A program made the position numbers and the translations under genes. The notes under the pieces are model-generated. The model did not search any database. It was not told the DNA's origin and was given only the letters and a program-made list of their open reading frames with translations. Source: Rhizobium sp. NZLR1 (lineage in GTDB: Bacteria; Pseudomonadota; Alphaproteobacteria; Rhizobiales; Rhizobiaceae). From it: 64,000 nt of DNA. How positions within the stretch are numbered: position 1 is the stretch's first letter; every line of letters begins with the position of its first letter. Location: positions 3,863,501-3,927,500 of the forward strand of contig NZ_CP071632.1 of assembly GCF_017357385.1 (NCBI RefSeq), given 5' to 3'. Below, piece after piece: positions 14,951-23,360 of this stretch.

Positions 14951-16468
14951 TTAGTCTTCGTTTGCCGCCAGCTGCGACAGCACCTGGCCCCTGCCGCGAA
15001 GCCGCAGGATCAGCGGAATGAGAAAGGCCGCCGCCGCCGCGATGAGCAGGCCTGCCGCGATCGGCGACATCACCAGCGTCGTGACGTCGCCCTGGCTGAT
15101 CGCCAGCGCCCGGCGCAGTTGCTGCTCGGCAAGCGGTCCGAGGATCAGGCCGACGACGGCAGGCGCGATCGGATAGCCGAAGAGCCGCATCACATAGCCG
15201 AGCAGGCCGAAGGTGAGCAGCATGCCGAGCTCGAACACCGATGGATTGGCGCCGATCGTGCCCAGCGTCGCAAACAGCAGGATGCCCGCATAGAGCCACG
15301 GCTTCGGAATGGTCAGCAACCGCACCCAGAGCCCGATCATCGGCAGGTTCAAGATCAGCAGCATCGCATTGGCGATAAGCAGGCTGGCGATCAGCCCCCA
15401 GACGAGCTGCGGATTGGTGGCAAACAGCAGCGGCCCCGGCTGCAAACCGTATTGTTGGAAGCCGGCAAGCATGATCGCCGCGGTTGCCGTCGTCGGCAGG
15501 CCGAGGGTCAGAAGCGGCACCAGGGTGCCGGCGGCCGATGCGTTGTTCGCAGCTTCCGGACCGGCCACGCCTTCGATCGCGCCATGGCCGAATTCCTCCG
15601 GGTTCTTCGCCAGCCGCTTTTCGGTCGCATACGAGAGGAAAGTGCCGATTTCGGCGCCGCCCGCCGGCATCGCGCCGATCGGGAAACCGATCAGCGTGCC
15701 GCGCAGCCAGGGCTTCCACGAGCGCGCCCAGTCCTCGGCGGTCATCCATAGCGAACCCTTGACCGCCTCGACCTTCTCCGCGATCCGGTTGCCCTGCGCG
15801 GCGATATAAAGCGTCTCGCCGATCGCAAACATCGCCACCGCCAGCGTCGTTACCTCGACACCGTCGAGCAGGTTGGGAATGCCGAAGGAAAGCCGCGCCT
15901 GCCCCGTCTGCTGGTCGATGCCGACCATGGCGAGCGCGAAACCGATGAACAGCGACGTCAGCCCTCTTAATGCAGAATCGCCGAAGGCCGAGGAGACGGT
16001 GACGAAGGCAAGCACCATCAGCGCGAAATATTCGCGCGGCCCGAAGATCAGCGCCAGCTTGACGATATAGGGAGCGATAAAGGCAAGCCCGAGCGTGGCA
16101 ATCAGGCCGGCGACGAAGGAGCCGATCGCCGCTGTCGCCAGCGCCGGTCCGCCGCGCCCGGCGCGCGCCATCTTGTTGCCCTCGAGCGCGGTGACGATCG
16201 AGGCGCTTTCACCCGGTGTGTTGAGCAGGATCGATGTCGTCGAACCGCCATACATGCCGCCGTAGTAGATGCCAGCGAACATGATCAGCGAGCCGCCGGG
16301 ATCGAGTTTATAGGTCACGGGCAACAGCAGCGCCACGGTGAGTGCCGGGCCGATGCCGGGCAGCACGCCGACGGCGGTGCCGAGCGTCACGCCGACCAGC
16401 GCATAAACCAGGTTCATCGGCTGCATCGCAACCAGGATACCCTGCCATAGGAATTCAAATGTGCTCAT
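14951..16468 (-). CDS. tctA: Tripartite tricarboxylate transporter, large membrane subunit
   Basis: 505 residues with about 11-12 membrane helices. The hallmark [17 protein letters not shown] near the N terminus and the repeated-half motif [21 protein letters not shown], with [15 protein letters not shown] later, are all present. TctA is the sodium- or proton-driven permease that takes substrate from the periplasmic TctC protein. The start at 16468 is 10 codons inside the longest frame and begins the membrane domain. Its gene follows tctB after 90 bases in the order C-B-A. Substrate may be citrate or another carboxylate and cannot be read from the sequence. Confidence 0.93.
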   Translation of the reverse strand: MSTFEFLWQGILVAMQPMNLVYALVGVTLGTAVGVLPGIGPALTVALLLPVTYKLDPGGSLIMFAGIYYGGMYGGSTTSILLNTPGESASIVTALEGNKMARAGRGGPALATAAIGSFVAGLIATLGLAFIAPYIVKLALIFGPREYFALMVLAFVTVSSAFGDSALRGLTSLFIGFALAMVGIDQQTGQARLSFGIPNLLDGVEVTTLAVAMFAIGETLYIAAQGNRIAEKVEAVKGSLWMTAEDWARSWKPWLRGTLIGFPIGAMPAGGAEIGTFLSYATEKRLAKNPEEFGHGAIEGVAGPEAANNASAAGTLVPLLTLGLPTTATAAIMLAGFQQYGLQPGPLLFATNPQLVWGLIASLLIANAMLLILNLPMIGLWVRLLTIPKPWLYAGILLFATLGTIGANPSVFELGMLLTFGLLGYVMRLFGYPIAPAVVGLILGPLAEQQLRRALAISQGDVTTLVMSPIAAGLLIAAAAAFLIPLILRLRGRGQVLSQLAANED

Positions 16469-16557
16469 CTTGGTGTCCCAAGCGGCGTTCCCGACCACGC
16501 GATTTCGGGGTCAAGCGCCGCGCAAAATCAAAAGAGCTGACAGCGCGTCCCGCGCGG

Positions 16558-17049
16558 TCAGAAGAACAGATGTTCGAGCGGGCCGGCCGGCAGCGTCAAT
16601 TGCAGCAGCTGCGAGAAGATCGCCCAGACGACGAAGCTGAGGACGATGCCAAGCGGCAGCGAGATCCAGAGCTTGCGTTTGCCGAAACCGCGTGCCGTCA
16701 GCGCGAAGAGGATACCGGTCGCGATCGAGAAGCCGGCGACGCGCAGAAGCAGCATCTGGCCGGCCAGGCCGGCGACGATCCAGATCACGGGCGCCACTTC
16801 CTGCGTCTCGCGTTCCGGAAAATCGCCGCGCCAGGCTTCGGCGGCAGTCCAGATCCCGAGACAGAACAGCCCGAACGCCACCACTTGAGGTACTGTCGCC
16901 GGGCCAATGCGGTCGTATTGTGCGATCGTCTTCAGATGCGAGGCATCCCAGGCCATCACGCCGGCGATGACGAAGAGGAAAACGGCAATGATGAACGCCG
17001 CCCAATCAGGGCGGCGTGTCGTTGCCGAGGAGGTGTTATCCTCGCTCAT
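16558..17049 (-). CDS. tctB: Tripartite tricarboxylate transporter, small membrane subunit
   Basis: 163 residues with four hydrophobic helices (first at AAFIIAVFLFVIAGVMAW, last at LGIVLSFVVWAIFSQLL), the size and topology of TctB. It contains the helix-turn RIGPATVPQVVAFGLFCLGI typical of the family. TctB assists TctA in the inner membrane. The start overlaps the tctC stop by 4 bases (ATGA), showing translational coupling. Confidence 0.88.
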   Translation of the reverse strand: MSEDNTSSATTRRPDWAAFIIAVFLFVIAGVMAWDASHLKTIAQYDRIGPATVPQVVAFGLFCLGIWTAAEAWRGDFPERETQEVAPVIWIVAGLAGQMLLLRVAGFSIATGILFALTARGFGKRKLWISLPLGIVLSFVVWAIFSQLLQLTLPAGPLEHLFF

Positions 17050-17990
17050 TGAACAAGTCCGATATCTTTAAGAATGCCTTCAGTGGCGGAGACATCCTTC
17101 TCGAGCTGCGCCTTGAAGGCATCGCCGGACAGATAGGTGTCGGCCCAGCCCTTGGTCTTCAGAGTTTCCTGCCAGGTGGCGGAGCTATGCAGCTTCTCGA
17201 AATCGGCGGTGACGCTTGCCACCTGCTCTGGCGACAGGCCGGGAGCAGCGGCGACCATGCGCCAGTTCTGGATGACGACGTCGGTGCCGGCTTCCTTCAG
17301 CGTCGGGGCATCGACACCGTCGATACGCTTGTCGCTGGATACGGCGAGAAGGCGGAGCGTGCCGGATTTCACCTGCGATTCGAACTCACTGTAGCTGGAG
17401 ACGCCGGCTGTCACCTGGCCGCCGAGAATGGCGGCGAGCGCCTCACCACCGCCGGAGAAGGCGACATAGTTGATCTTGGTCGGATCGACGCCGGAGGCTT
17501 TGGCGATCAGGCCGACGGTGATGTGGTCGGTACCACCGGCCGAACCGCCGCCCCAGGAAACGGCGCCCGGATCCTTCTTCAGCGCCGCAACCAGATCGGC
17601 CATGGTCTTGATCTCGGACGCAGCAGGAACAACGACGGCCTCATACTCGCCGGTCAGACGGGCGATCGGCGTGACTTCCTTGAGCGTCACCGGCGATTTG
17701 TTGGTGAGGATCGCGCCGACCATGACGTAGCCGCCGACGATCAGTGAGTTCGGGTTGCCGGCAGCCTGGCTGGCAAACTGCGCAAGGCCGATGGTGCCGC
17801 CGGCACCTGGAACGTTCTGGACCTGCACGTTGCCGGAGATCTTCTCCTGCTGCAGCGCGGTCTGCAGCGAGCGGGCCGTCTGGTCCCAGCCGCCGCCGGG
17901 GGCAGCCGGCGCGATGATGGTGTAGTCGGCCGCATAGGCCGGCAGCGCGATGGTCGCGGCAAGCAGGGTTGCGATGAAAGTATGCTTCAC
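17046..17990 (-). CDS. tctC: Tripartite tricarboxylate transporter, periplasmic binding subunit
   Basis: 314 residues. A signal peptide ([20 protein letters not shown]) ends near residue 20. The mature protein starts [20 protein letters not shown], the TctC carboxylate-binding loop, and has [13 protein letters not shown] and [14 protein letters not shown], the second binding loop. It binds the substrate in the periplasm and delivers it to TctA/TctB. First gene of tctCBA. About 175 bases upstream a two-copy direct repeat may be the site of a response regulator. The regulator pair TctD/TctE is encoded about 4.7 kb to the right rather than next to it. Confidence 0.93.
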   Translation of the reverse strand: MKHTFIATLLAATIALPAYAADYTIIAPAAPGGGWDQTARSLQTALQQEKISGNVQVQNVPGAGGTIGLAQFASQAAGNPNSLIVGGYVMVGAILTNKSPVTLKEVTPIARLTGEYEAVVVPAASEIKTMADLVAALKKDPGAVSWGGGSAGGTDHITVGLIAKASGVDPTKINYVAFSGGGEALAAILGGQVTAGVSSYSEFESQVKSGTLRLLAVSSDKRIDGVDAPTLKEAGTDVVIQNWRMVAAAPGLSPEQVASVTADFEKLHSSATWQETLKTKGWADTYLSGDAFKAQLEKDVSATEGILKDIGLVQ

Positions 17991-18154
17991 GATGTTTCCT
18001 CCGTCGGCGGTTGAGCGAACCGCCTGTTATTCTCTGGGAATCGGGAGGAATGGCCGGCCAGCGGACGCAAGTGTCCTGAATGACGAGCAGAATACCTCCC
18101 AAGGCTTCAGCTCTCCGCCTCCACGGAGAAGAAGTAGCCAAAGCCACCACAACA

Positions 18155-18174
18155 AGCTGTCATTTAGCTGACAT
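18155..18174. promoter_or_regulatory. Two-copy direct repeat upstream of tctC
   Basis: AGCTGTCAT (18155-18163) and AGCTGACAT (18166-18174) repeat with an 11-base period, the spacing of OmpR-type response-regulator half-sites. It lies in the 285-base gap between tctC and the next gene and is a candidate TctD box. The rest of the gap shows no gene. Confidence 0.35.
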
Positions 18175-18275
18175 CGGGGAGATATCCAGGAGAAGAGGCC
18201 ACTTTTTTGCCGTAATTACCAGGCGCGGGCCTAAGTCCTGGGTTCCATGTGTGAACCAGCCGAACCCTGAACGCC

Positions 18276-19340
18276 TCACTGTGCCCGCAGGACCTCGTTC
18301 CAATGCGCGATCAGCCGCGCCCGTTTCACCTGGTCGAGATAAACCATCAGCCCGGGGCTGACCGGCACCGGCCGCAGTTGGGCGCCGAGCAGTTCCTGCA
18401 GCGTATTGGCGGTATTTTCCCCTGCCACCTCGGGGCTAACGGCCGGGATCTGTAGCTCGCGCGCCATGATCGTCTGCCCTTCCCTCGACATGAAGAAGGT
18501 GAGATAACGCCGGCCGAGTTCCGGCTCGGCCGCCGCCTGCGGCACCAGCCCGATCCGCGACATCACCACGGTATAGTCTTTCGGCAGCACGATGCCGACA
18601 TCCGGAAACCGCGAGGCCCAGTCGGCCGCATAGGAGCCGAGAATATTGTAGCCGAGCACGAAGCGCCCGTCGGCTACACGTTCGAGGATCGCCGAACTCG
18701 TTGAATAGAGCTTGACGCCGGCAGCCCCCATCGCTCCGATCACCGACCATATGTCGCCGAACTGCTCCTGGTCGCGCGCCATGAAAAGAAACCCGACGCC
18801 GGAGCGCTCGATATCGTAGGTGCCGATCCGCCCATAGACGTCGTTGCCCTTGCGTTTGAGGTAATCGACGAATTCCGCCCGCGAGCTCGGCACCGGCTCA
18901 TGCGCAAAGCTCGGCTTGTGATAGACGAACACCGCCGGCTCGAAGGTCAGCGCATAGGCGGTGTTGCGCCAGTTCGCCCATTTCGGCCATGCGGCGCTCA
19001 TCGGCAGGTTGCTGACCTGCGCATATCCGTCATTGGACAGCTTCACCTGCAAGTCCATCGCCGAGGAAAAGGCGAAATCCGCGGTCTTCTTGCCGGCATC
19101 CGTCTCCCTGACGATCCGGTCGTGGATATCGCCGGTCAGCATGTCCTCGTATTTGACCGCGACGTCGGGATTGGCTTCCTGGAATCCCCGGATCATCGGC
19201 CGCGCCAACGGCTCGTCGAGCGAGGAATAAACCGTCAGCACCGGCGCATCGGCCTTGCCCGATTTCGCCGGATAGAAGGCCTGCTCGGCGAGCGCAAAGC
19301 CCGGCCAGAACGCCAGCAGCAAGATCAAAACTCTCCTCAT
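18276..19340 (-). CDS. ABC-type (iron-type) periplasmic substrate-binding protein, solitary
   Basis: 354 residues with a signal peptide (MRRVLILLLAFWPGFALA). The mature part is a type-II binding protein of the Fe(3+)/AfuA class: LTVYSSLDEPLARPMIRGFQ, then DFAFSSAMDLQVKLSNDGY and YNILGSYAADWASRFPDVGI. No permease or ATPase gene is adjacent. It lies between tctC and an OTCase-like gene on the same strand, 46 bases after the latter. In several alphaproteobacteria a protein of this kind is encoded with TctD/TctE and may present the signal to the kinase; that is inference here. An iron or organic-anion uptake role with a permease elsewhere is the alternative. Confidence 0.8.
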   Translation of the reverse strand: MRRVLILLLAFWPGFALAEQAFYPAKSGKADAPVLTVYSSLDEPLARPMIRGFQEANPDVAVKYEDMLTGDIHDRIVRETDAGKKTADFAFSSAMDLQVKLSNDGYAQVSNLPMSAAWPKWANWRNTAYALTFEPAVFVYHKPSFAHEPVPSSRAEFVDYLKRKGNDVYGRIGTYDIERSGVGFLFMARDQEQFGDIWSVIGAMGAAGVKLYSTSSAILERVADGRFVLGYNILGSYAADWASRFPDVGIVLPKDYTVVMSRIGLVPQAAAEPELGRRYLTFFMSREGQTIMARELQIPAVSPEVAGENTANTLQELLGAQLRPVPVSPGLMVYLDQVKRARLIAHWNEVLRAQ

Positions 19341-19386
19341 GCCGTAACAATGCCTGAGGGCGCGGGGAGGAGCAAGGGCGGTGGAA

Positions 19387-20256
19387 CTAGGCGAGGATCC
19401 ATTCCATCAGGGCGTTTTGTGCATGCAGCAGGAAAGCCTTGGCGGCGCGGCTTTGGCACAGCAGATGCTCCATCGCTTCGGTCGTCACCTCCTCGCCGCG
19501 CCTAACCGGCGGGCACGGCAGGAAGATCGCATCCTTCCGCAGCCGATCGAGCAGATCGGTCCCGATCCGATAGCCGGCGAGCGCGTCTCCGGCGACGTCA
19601 CCCGGCCATGAATCGGTGATGACGATGTCGGCATCCAGCAACTCGCCCATATCGGTGCTCACGCGAAAACGCCTGTTGAGCAGCGCGGCGTCACGGATGT
19701 GCCAGCGCTCTGGATAGACCTGCACCACCTCGACCGGCAATGCGATCGACGCTTCGACCCAGGAGCGCAGGATATTCGCATCCGCCGCCACCCCAACGAC
19801 CTTCAACCTGTCGATCGAGCCGCGCCGGCTGTTGATATAGCCAAGGTCGCCGAGCGTCTCGCAAGGGTGGTTGGAACGGGTGCGCGCATTGATGACCGGC
19901 ATCGGCGCGACTGCCCCCACCGCCTTCAGCGTCGCCAATTCCCTTGTGCGGATCACCAGCATGTCGAACCAGTTGCCGAGATAACCCGCAAGATCGCCGG
20001 TCTCCTCCCGGGCATTGAAGCCGATCGGCACATGCACGCAGATGCCGCCCATTGCCTGAATGCCGAGATCGAAGGCAGTCGTATTGCGCCAGCCGCCGTC
20101 ATCGGCAATCAGCGCAACGCGTTTGCCCGCAAGGCTCTGCGGCATCGCATTTCCATCCCAGGCTTTGGCGAACTCACCGGCGCGCGCGATAATCGACCGA
20201 AGCCCGGCCTCCGGAATATCGTAAAACTCCAGAAAATTCCGGGCCGAACCTGTCAT
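19387..20256 (-). CDS. Ornithine/aspartate-carbamoyltransferase-like protein with altered motifs
   Basis: 289 residues from the ATG at 20256, which follows GGAG at good spacing. The two-domain transcarbamylase fold is visible: N-terminal NFLEFYDIPEAGLRSIIARA, HPCETLGDLGYI (residues about 124-135, the HPxQxLxDL loop), and the C-terminal CP-x-R-G-E loop (FLPCPPVRRGEEV). The carbamoyl-phosphate loop S-T-R-T-R is missing: the equivalent segment reads GGWRNTTAFDLG, and the HCLP motif is PCPP. It therefore may not be an ordinary OTCase and may use another amine or have lost activity. It begins a unit with the following binding-protein gene. Confidence 0.72.
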   Translation of the reverse strand: MTGSARNFLEFYDIPEAGLRSIIARAGEFAKAWDGNAMPQSLAGKRVALIADDGGWRNTTAFDLGIQAMGGICVHVPIGFNAREETGDLAGYLGNWFDMLVIRTRELATLKAVGAVAPMPVINARTRSNHPCETLGDLGYINSRRGSIDRLKVVGVAADANILRSWVEASIALPVEVVQVYPERWHIRDAALLNRRFRVSTDMGELLDADIVITDSWPGDVAGDALAGYRIGTDLLDRLRKDAIFLPCPPVRRGEEVTTEAMEHLLCQSRAAKAFLLHAQNALMEWILA

Positions 20257-20689
20257 CCAAAATCTCCGCCGCGCATGAAACATCACCACAATAACCGGCG
20301 CCGGCGTCACGGCAACCGCCGAAGCAACCGTGAATCGCATTCATACCGCGTTGGATACGATCGCGAATCGTCTTCTAGGTTATGCCCCGTGGGTCCGGCT
20401 CAAGCCTAAAATCGACCGGCGATCGGTTTTATGTACCGACCCCCGGAAGCATCGGCCAAAGCAAAAAACCCCGATTTCTCCGATTAGAATCGACCCTTCA
20501 TCACAAAGGATTAGCGACAAGCATCATCCTTCACCCATTCAGAGTATTGATGAAGATCGGCGACGCTATATGGTCGCGCTGCCGTGTCAAAACGTCGAAT
20601 TCGCCCGAATTTCTATTCGGGGGACGACTCTACGCGACAAAAACTCTATAAAAAGCTGGACTAAACTGGGAAGATCCTGGGGAGGGGTC
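20257..20689. other. Divergent intergenic region, OTCase-like / adenylate cyclase
   Basis: No gene in 433 bases. The AT-rich part from 20420 to 20680 is the likely promoter area of the cyclase. One perfect stem, CCCGAAT (20604-20610) with ATTCGGG (20615-20621) around TTCT, lies about 70 bases before the cyclase start. It is too short of T to be a terminator and could be an operator or leader hairpin. Confidence 0.5.
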
Positions 20690-22558
20690 ATGGAACGACG
20701 ACTGAGCGCTATTCTCGCTGCGGATGTCGTTGGCTACAGCCGACTGATGGGCATCGATGAATCCGGCACGTTGCAGGCGCTGAACCGCCATCGCTGCGAG
20801 CTGGTCGACATTCGGATTTCAGACTACAAGGGCCGGATCGTCAAACTCACCGGCGACGGCATCCTTGCCGAATTCCAGAGCGTGGTGAATGCGGTCGCCT
20901 GCGCCGCCGAAATCCAGCGCAGCATGGCCGCCCGCAACGAGAACGTGCCCAAAGACGAACGCGTCGAATTCCGGATCGGCATCAATCTCGGCGATGTCGT
21001 GGTCGAGAACGGCGACATCTTCGGAGACGGCGTCAATCTTGCCGCCAGGCTTGAGCGTATCGCAGCGCCGGGCGGCATCGCCGTATCGGCCTCGGTGCGC
21101 GATCAGGTCGGCGCGCGGCTCAATCTTGGCTTCGAATTCATCGGCGAGCATATGCTGAAGAACATCCGGCAGCCGGTTCAGGTCTATACCGTCACCCTGG
21201 CGCCGCCCTCCTCGGCGAAATTGGTCGCGCAGAACCGCAATACCTGCTTCATCGCCGTGCTGCCCTTTACCAATATGAGCGGCGATGCCGACCAGGACTA
21301 TTTCTCCGACGGCATCACCGAAGACATCATCACCGATCTCTCCAAGATCTCCAGCCTGCACGTCGTGCCGCGCAATACCATTTTCACCTACAAGGGCATA
21401 TCGGTGAAGGTGAAGCGGCTCGCCCAGGAACTTGGTGTGCGCTACGTGCTCGAGGGAAGTGTGCGCATCTTCGGCAATCGCGTGCGCATTTCCGGCCAGC
21501 TGATCGACACCGCCAATGGCGATCATCTCTGGGCCGAACGTTATGACCGCGACCTCACCGACATCTTCGCCATCCAGGACGAGATCACCCATGCAATCGT
21601 CGGCCAGCTCAAGGTGCGTCTGCTGCCGGAGGAGAAAAAGGCAATCGCCACTGAGCCGACCGCCAATGTCGAGGCCTATACCTATTACCTCCGGGGCCGT
21701 CAGCTTTCCCACACCTGGACCAAATCCTATCTCCAGCTCGCAAGGCGCATGTTCTGCAAGGCGGTGGAACTCGACCCCGACTATGCCCGCGCCTATGCCG
21801 GCATCGCCGATTGCGACGCGGCGATCCGCGATTGGGCACCTGACGACGTGCCGCTGAGGCGCATCCTCGACATGAGCGCCCGCGCGCTTGCGCTTGATCC
21901 CGACCTTCCCGAGGCCCATGCCTCGCACGGCCTGGCCCTGCATCAGAGCGGCTATGACGACAGGGCCGCGGCCGCGTTCGAACGTGCCCTGGCGCTCGAT
22001 CCGAACCTCTTCGAGGCGAATTTCCACTATGCCCGGTTCTTCTTCATGCACGGCAATTTTGCCGAATCGGTTCAATATTTCACCCGCGCCGCCGCGATCC
22101 GTCCTGACGACTACGTCTCACCGATCCACCTGATGTCCGCCTACCGCTCGCTCGGCCGTCTGCTGGATACGGAAAACTGGGCGCGCCTCGGCCTGCTGCG
22201 CGCCGAACGCGCGCTGAACGTCAATCCGGAAAATTCCGGCCCGGCCCATCGCGGCGCGCTGGCGCTTGCGCATATGGGCGATATCAACAGGGCGCGCGAC
22301 TGGGCCGCCCGCGCCATCGCCATCGATCCCGACGACATCGTCGCGCAGTATAATCTCGCCTGCGTCTATTCCGTCCTCGGCGATGCCGACCAGGCGATCG
22401 ATCTCCTTGAGAGGCTGCTGCCGAACAGCTCCGTCTACCATATCAAATGGTTCAACAATGATTCCGATCTCGACAACATCCGCGACGATCCCCGTTTCCA
22501 GAAACTCCTCAACGCCGCACTGACGCAGCGCGAACGGATCGAAAGGACCGGAAGCTGA
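20690..22558 (+). CDS. Class III adenylate cyclase with TolB-like and TPR regions
   Basis: 622 residues from an ATG behind GGGAGGGG. N-terminal cyclase domain (about 1-170): LAADVVGYSRLMG and GDGILAEF carry the two metal aspartates, KLTGDG supplies the base-specifying lysine, and GDGVNLAARLE the transition-state Asn/Arg. A TolB-like N-terminal segment follows (about 185-300, FIAVLPFTNMSGDADQDYFSDGITEDIITDL), then TPR repeats (about 310-620; DPDYARAYAGIADCD, DPNLFEANFHYARFFF). No membrane segment, so it is cytoplasmic. Rhizobia hold dozens of such CyaC/CyaG-like cyclases, most with unknown inputs; the TPR part presumably binds a partner. Substrate is predicted ATP. Confidence 0.88.
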   Translation: MERRLSAILAADVVGYSRLMGIDESGTLQALNRHRCELVDIRISDYKGRIVKLTGDGILAEFQSVVNAVACAAEIQRSMAARNENVPKDERVEFRIGINLGDVVVENGDIFGDGVNLAARLERIAAPGGIAVSASVRDQVGARLNLGFEFIGEHMLKNIRQPVQVYTVTLAPPSSAKLVAQNRNTCFIAVLPFTNMSGDADQDYFSDGITEDIITDLSKISSLHVVPRNTIFTYKGISVKVKRLAQELGVRYVLEGSVRIFGNRVRISGQLIDTANGDHLWAERYDRDLTDIFAIQDEITHAIVGQLKVRLLPEEKKAIATEPTANVEAYTYYLRGRQLSHTWTKSYLQLARRMFCKAVELDPDYARAYAGIADCDAAIRDWAPDDVPLRRILDMSARALALDPDLPEAHASHGLALHQSGYDDRAAAAFERALALDPNLFEANFHYARFFFMHGNFAESVQYFTRAAAIRPDDYVSPIHLMSAYRSLGRLLDTENWARLGLLRAERALNVNPENSGPAHRGALALAHMGDINRARDWAARAIAIDPDDIVAQYNLACVYSVLGDADQAIDLLERLLPNSSVYHIKWFNNDSDLDNIRDDPRFQKLLNAALTQRERIERTGS

Positions 22559-22581
22559 CGCCGGGCTTTCCCGGCGTTCAC

Positions 22582-22626
22582 CCAATCTTGAAAATCCCAA
22601 TCTTCAAAATCCCGATATTCAAAATC
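22582..22626. repeat. Three tandem 15-base repeats
   Basis: CCAATCTTGAAAATC, CCAATCTTCAAAATC and CCGATATTCAAAATC follow each other exactly (period 15, two to three mismatches). They lie between the cyclase stop and tctD, about 57 bases before the tctD start. They may be a regulator site or a neutral short tandem repeat. Confidence 0.6.
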
Positions 22627-22682
22627 GTTGTGACATCGCTCCCCCACCTCTGTAGTCTCCTTTGAAAAACAGGGGGAGATCC

Positions 22683-23360
22683 GTGCGCATCCTGCTCACC
22701 GAAGACAATATCGCGCTGGCCGACGGCCTGTCGGCGATCTTGCGCGGCACGGGCCATGCCGTCGATGTCGTTCACGACGGCGCATCCGCCAATGCGGTCA
22801 TCGCCGCTGAAAATTTCGATCTGGTGATCCTCGACCTCAACCTGCCCGAGATGGACGGGCTCGACGTGCTGCGCGCCATGCGCGCCCGGCAAAACCAGGC
22901 AGCCGTGCTCATCCTGACCGCACGCGGTACGCCGGAAGAACGGGTGAAGGGTCTCGATCTCGGTGCCGACGATTATCTGATCAAACCCTTCGACATCGCC
23001 GAATTCGAGGCCCGCGTGCGCGTATTGCTGCGCCGCCAGGCAGGCCTGCGCTCGGCGACTGTCAGTTTTGGCAGCATCTCGTTCGATCTCAATTCCCGAG
23101 CCTTTTCGGCAGGCGCCACGCCGCTGGACATTCCCGCCCGCGAACTTGGGCTGCTCGAAATTCTTTTCATGCGGGCCGGCAAGGTCGTCGCCAAGGAGGC
23201 GATCATCCAGTCGCTGACGGCCTTCGACGACGACATTTCGGCAAACGCCATCGAGCAATATGTCAGCCGCCTGAGGAAACGTCTCTCACCGCACGGCCTG
23301 ACGGTCAAGACCGCCCGCGGCATCGGCTATTATCTCGACAAGCTTCCCGAGGCCTCATGA
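22683..23360 (+). CDS. tctD: TctD-like OmpR-family response regulator
   Basis: 225 residues. Start GTG at 22683 is chosen because AGGGGGAG lies at ideal distance; a TTG at 22662 would add 7 residues across that site. Receiver domain: LLTEDN, phospho-acceptor Asp51 in VILDLNLPEMDG, conserved Thr in LILTARG and Lys in DDYLIKPFD. A winged-helix DNA-binding domain follows (about 130-222) with ELGLLEILFMRAGKVV and NAIEQYVSRLRKRL. The kinase gene overlaps by 4 bases. By analogy with Salmonella TctD it should activate a tctCBA operon, which here is about 4.7 kb away on the other strand. Confidence 0.88.
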   Translation: MRILLTEDNIALADGLSAILRGTGHAVDVVHDGASANAVIAAENFDLVILDLNLPEMDGLDVLRAMRARQNQAAVLILTARGTPEERVKGLDLGADDYLIKPFDIAEFEARVRVLLRRQAGLRSATVSFGSISFDLNSRAFSAGATPLDIPARELGLLEILFMRAGKVVAKEAIIQSLTAFDDDISANAIEQYVSRLRKRLSPHGLTVKTARGIGYYLDKLPEAS

